From NCBI RefSeq assembly GCF_007752535.1, contig NZ_CP036426.1:1178001-1242000 (forward strand): DNA of 64,000 nucleotides, given 5' to 3'. Below are positions 61,724 to 64,000 of this stretch, one piece after another (within the stretch, counting starts at the first letter, position 1; every line of letters starts with the position of its first letter). Below the pieces are notes generated by a model. It made no database searches. It worked only from the letters and a program-made list of their open reading frames with translations, and had not been told where the DNA came from. Origin of the DNA: Tautonia plasticadhaerens. GTDB taxonomy: Bacteria; Planctomycetota; Planctomycetia; Isosphaerales; Isosphaeraceae. The translations under genes were made by a program, and so were the position numbers.

Positions 61724-64000
61724 TCAGGGCTCCTCGTCGGCGAGGGACTCGACCAGGCGGGTGAGGCGGTCGAGCCTCGCCTCGAACTCGTCGAGGAGCG
61801 GGTCGGATCCCTCGGCGATCGGCGGCGTCGGGTCTGCCAGTCGTCCGGCCCTGCGTTCGATCCGATCGAGTTCGGCTTCGAGGGCCCGGACGTCGCCGCG
61901 TTCCTCCTCCATTTGGGCTCCTGCCTTGAGATAAGACTCCCGGAGTTGATCGACCTCGAAGGCCAGCCGATCGAGGTCGTCCCGAGAGGATGCCTGGTCG
62001 TCCCGGGCGGATCGCCGGAGCGCCTGGTACTCGGTCAGTCGTTCCCGGTACAGTTCGCCGAGGACCTCGGCCTCGATCGCGGACGCCTCGGCCTTCGGCC
62101 GTTGCTGGGAGAGGTCGCGGACGAGAACAATCCGCTCGCGTTCGAGCTCCTCTCGCTCGGCGAGGATCTGATCCGGACTCGGCGGGGAGGCCGGGGTGGA
62201 TCCCGAGCCCGGGTCGGCCCCCGACGGGGTTCCGGCCGATCGACCGGTGTCGGGGGCAACCCCGGTCACGACGCCGTTGGGAGGGGGAGCGAATCCATAG
62301 GAATCGGTAGGTTCGGGGGCGGCGGCGGTCGGGGCCGGGAGCGGCCCGGGTGAGCGTTCGTAGACCTCGAGATTCATGCCCGGGATCAGCAGTTCGTCGA
62401 ATCGGGAGGGGCGGCCGAACCTGGACGAGAACATCTGGAGGGTGTCCCCGTTGACCAGGTAGATTCCCTGGGCTGCGACGACCTTCCGGCGATCGGCAAG
62501 GAGTTCGTCGAGGGACAGGTAATCGAAGTGGCCCGAGTTGCCGTCCCCCAGGAACATCGCGAGGGTCCGACCCCTCACGACAGAGCCGTCGGGGCCGGGG
62601 GTGACGACGCTCTTGCAGAGGATCGGCACGCCGAGGGGCTCGACCTCCGAGAGTAGCCCCGGGTCCGCGAGGCTCAGTTCCAGCGTGGCGGACGCCCCTT
62701 CCGGGGTGGGGATGTGGTTGGCCGAGGTCCGCCGCCAGGTCCCGAGCACAGAGGCGACGGGGTGGTCGGGGGCCGGGCTCGCAGCGGCCTCAGGCGGCGG
62801 GGAGGCCGGGGTCGTATTCGCCCCCAGGTGAGGGGTTGAGGGCGTCTCGGGGTCCCGACCGGGGTCGGGGTCGTCCCCGGCCACACCCCCGTCGATGCGT
62901 TCGTAGACGTAGAGCCTCGTATGATCCCGCCGCTCGAAGTCCGAGGGGCGATCGAGGCCCAGGTGCAGCATCAGGCGGTCCCCTTCGAGGCGATAGATGC
63001 CGCGTTCGATGTCGCGGAGTGCACCGTCGCCGGAGGCCAGGGCACGGATCGGCAGGGAATCCCAGTGGGCGGGCTCGAGCGACGGATCCCAGCGGGCGGG
63101 ATCGAGCGTCGGATCGACCAGGGCGATCTTCTCGATCAGCCGATCCGTGCCGTCGGCCTCGTGGAGCAGGGTGCTGACGACGACGGGGGTTCCGTCGGTG
63201 TCGACGAGCCCGGCCAGCCTAGGGTCGGCGGCGCGGATCCCGATGATCGGGTCGAACTTGGCCATATCGGGGTCGCCCTCGGCGGAGACCAGTCGCCAGC
63301 CCCCGATCAGCGGTGCGATCGAGTCCTCCGGGGGTAAGGGCGATGCGTCGATGGCGTCGAGATTGGACGCCGCCGACGGTGTGGGCGACGGCGTCTCGGG
63401 CTCCCGACCGGAGTCGGGGACGATTCCGACCACCCCGTCGTCGGGGGGTTCGTCAGGGATCCGTTCGTAGACGATCCGCATCGCGTTCCCATCCTGGTCG
63501 AATCCGGCCGGGCGGGTGCCGTCGGTGCTGGAGAGGATGGTCAGCTCGTCCTCTTCGATCCGGTAGATGGCGGGCACGGGATTCAGGCGAGCGTCCGGGG
63601 AGGAGTAGAGATAGTCCCAGGTCGACGGGTCGTCGGTCGGGTCGACGAGGGCGTTGAAGCGGTTGATGTGCATCTCGTCGAGGTCGTTCCGGCGTCGAAC
63701 GGGTTCGGCCATCTCCCGGAAATCGGTCGTGTCCGTGCAGAGGAGGAAGCCCTTCGAGTCGCCTTCGAGCAGGTCCATCACCTGGATCTTGAGTCGCGCT
63801 GGGCCGACCTCGCGTGACCCGTTCACGGCGACGAGCAGCCAGGAGCCGGCGAGCGACGAGAGGGCATCAAGATCCCTGGGCTGGGTTTGTTCTGCCCCCG
63901 GCGGAGAGGGCAAGGGTGTCTCAAGTGTGCCCCTGGGGGCGTCGGCCTCCGGAGCCTCCCGGTCACTGGCCCGGGGTTGGCCGGTGTATGCGGTGACGGC
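61724..64000 (-). CDS. Large protein with three TIGR03067-like repeats and a coiled coil (N terminus missing)
   Basis: The frame is open from the stop at 61724 to the right edge (at least 758 residues). No ATG-with-RBS start is visible, so the true start lies outside; a TTG at 63913 is an unlikely one. Three related lipocalin-like units begin SSLAGSWLLVAVNGSREVG, APLIGGWRLVSAEGDPDMAK and SVLGTWRRTSANHIPTPEG, each followed by IYRIEEDELTI/IYRLEGDRLMLHL/IYLVNGDTLQMF, as in the planctomycete TIGR03067 domain. Linkers are Pro/Thr-rich. The last 190 residues are a long coiled coil (DQILAEREELERERIVLVRD through DRLTRLVESLADEEP). In related organisms such repeats sit behind membrane or sigma-factor-linked modules. 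The function is unknown. Confidence 0.75.
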   Translation of the reverse strand, partial: AVTAYTGQPRASDREAPEADAPRGTLETPLPSPPGAEQTQPRDLDALSSLAGSWLLVAVNGSREVGPARLKIQVMDLLEGDSKGFLLCTDTTDFREMAEPVRRRNDLDEMHINRFNALVDPTDDPSTWDYLYSSPDARLNPVPAIYRIEEDELTILSSTDGTRPAGFDQDGNAMRIVYERIPDEPPDDGVVGIVPDSGREPETPSPTPSAASNLDAIDASPLPPEDSIAPLIGGWRLVSAEGDPDMAKFDPIIGIRAADPRLAGLVDTDGTPVVVSTLLHEADGTDRLIEKIALVDPTLDPARWDPSLEPAHWDSLPIRALASGDGALRDIERGIYRLEGDRLMLHLGLDRPSDFERRDHTRLYVYERIDGGVAGDDPDPGRDPETPSTPHLGANTTPASPPPEAAASPAPDHPVASVLGTWRRTSANHIPTPEGASATLELSLADPGLLSEVEPLGVPILCKSVVTPGPDGSVVRGRTLAMFLGDGNSGHFDYLSLDELLADRRKVVAAQGIYLVNGDTLQMFSSRFGRPSRFDELLIPGMNLEVYERSPGPLPAPTAAAPEPTDSYGFAPPPNGVVTGVAPDTGRSAGTPSGADPGSGSTPASPPSPDQILAEREELERERIVLVRDLSQQRPKAEASAIEAEVLGELYRERLTEYQALRRSARDDQASSRDDLDRLAFEVDQLRESYLKAGAQMEEERGDVRALEAELDRIERRAGRLADPTPPIAEGSDPLLDEFEARLDRLTRLVESLADEEP

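Overview
The window is a GC-rich bacterial chromosome segment (roughly 70% GC by eye). Its gene content points to a planctomycete, probably Isosphaeraceae/Tautonia-like. This is an inference from the mix of a Tat-exported DUF1501 protein, a surface protein with an N-terminal LEGLEARQLLS motif, NHL and FG-GAP beta-propeller proteins, TIGR03067-like repeats, CBM9-like domains, a Uma2 nuclease, Gfo/Idh dehydrogenases and frequent intergenic GC-rich palindromes. No rRNA, tRNA or CRISPR array was recognised.

Layout. 1-5.0 kb: exported peroxiredoxin, DUF1501 protein, zinc-ribbon protein, small membrane proteins and a 138-bp MITE/REP-like inverted repeat. 5.06-6.35 kb: a complete IS481-family element that landed inside a copy of a dispersed palindromic repeat. 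6.4-13.2 kb: an NHLRC2-like thioredoxin/NHL protein divergent from prs, then a MoxR AAA ATPase - VWA - HTH operon and a small lipoprotein. 13.2-17.6 kb: a Tat-exported dehydrogenase-like protein and a selenium locus on the minus strand: an AI-2E-type permease, a SelW-like (Rdx) protein and SelD. 17.8-30.3 kb: a C92/YiiX-like lipoprotein, PP2C phosphatase, nitroreductase, ceramidase-LamG protein, a second MoxR-type ATPase neighbourhood, an FG-GAP protein and csrA. 30.6-45.1 kb: a YfhO-like membrane protein, argC, a small CxxCH protein, a Na/Ca-exchanger-like protein, a four-domain S1 protein, ribH, rho, coaE and polA. 45.4-60.4 kb: a CBM9 protein, the LEGLEARQLLS protein, a B12-binding radical SAM enzyme, a nucleoside-symporter-like MFS protein, an alpha/beta hydrolase, beta-propellers, rfbB-rfbA-rfbC with 4-bp overlaps, hemH, a second C92-like protein and a Gfo/Idh dehydrogenase. 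60.4-61.7 kb: a gene-free repeat island. The last gene runs off the right edge.

The most notable content is the selenium locus. Both the SelW-like protein and SelD are interrupted by one in-frame TGA exactly where the family has its redox Cys/Sec. Each TGA is followed at a suitable distance by a 7-bp stem with a GUC tri-loop, as expected for a bacterial SECIS. A standard gene caller would miss the first gene and truncate the second. Sec incorporation also needs selA, selB and tRNA-Sec, none of which is in this window, so the organism is predicted to carry them elsewhere.

Other structures worth a second look are the double-site terminal repeats of the IS481 element, a REP-like pair with compensatory hairpin changes, three direct repeats with 191-193 bp spacing, and a family of paired palindromes that sits mostly just after stop codons.
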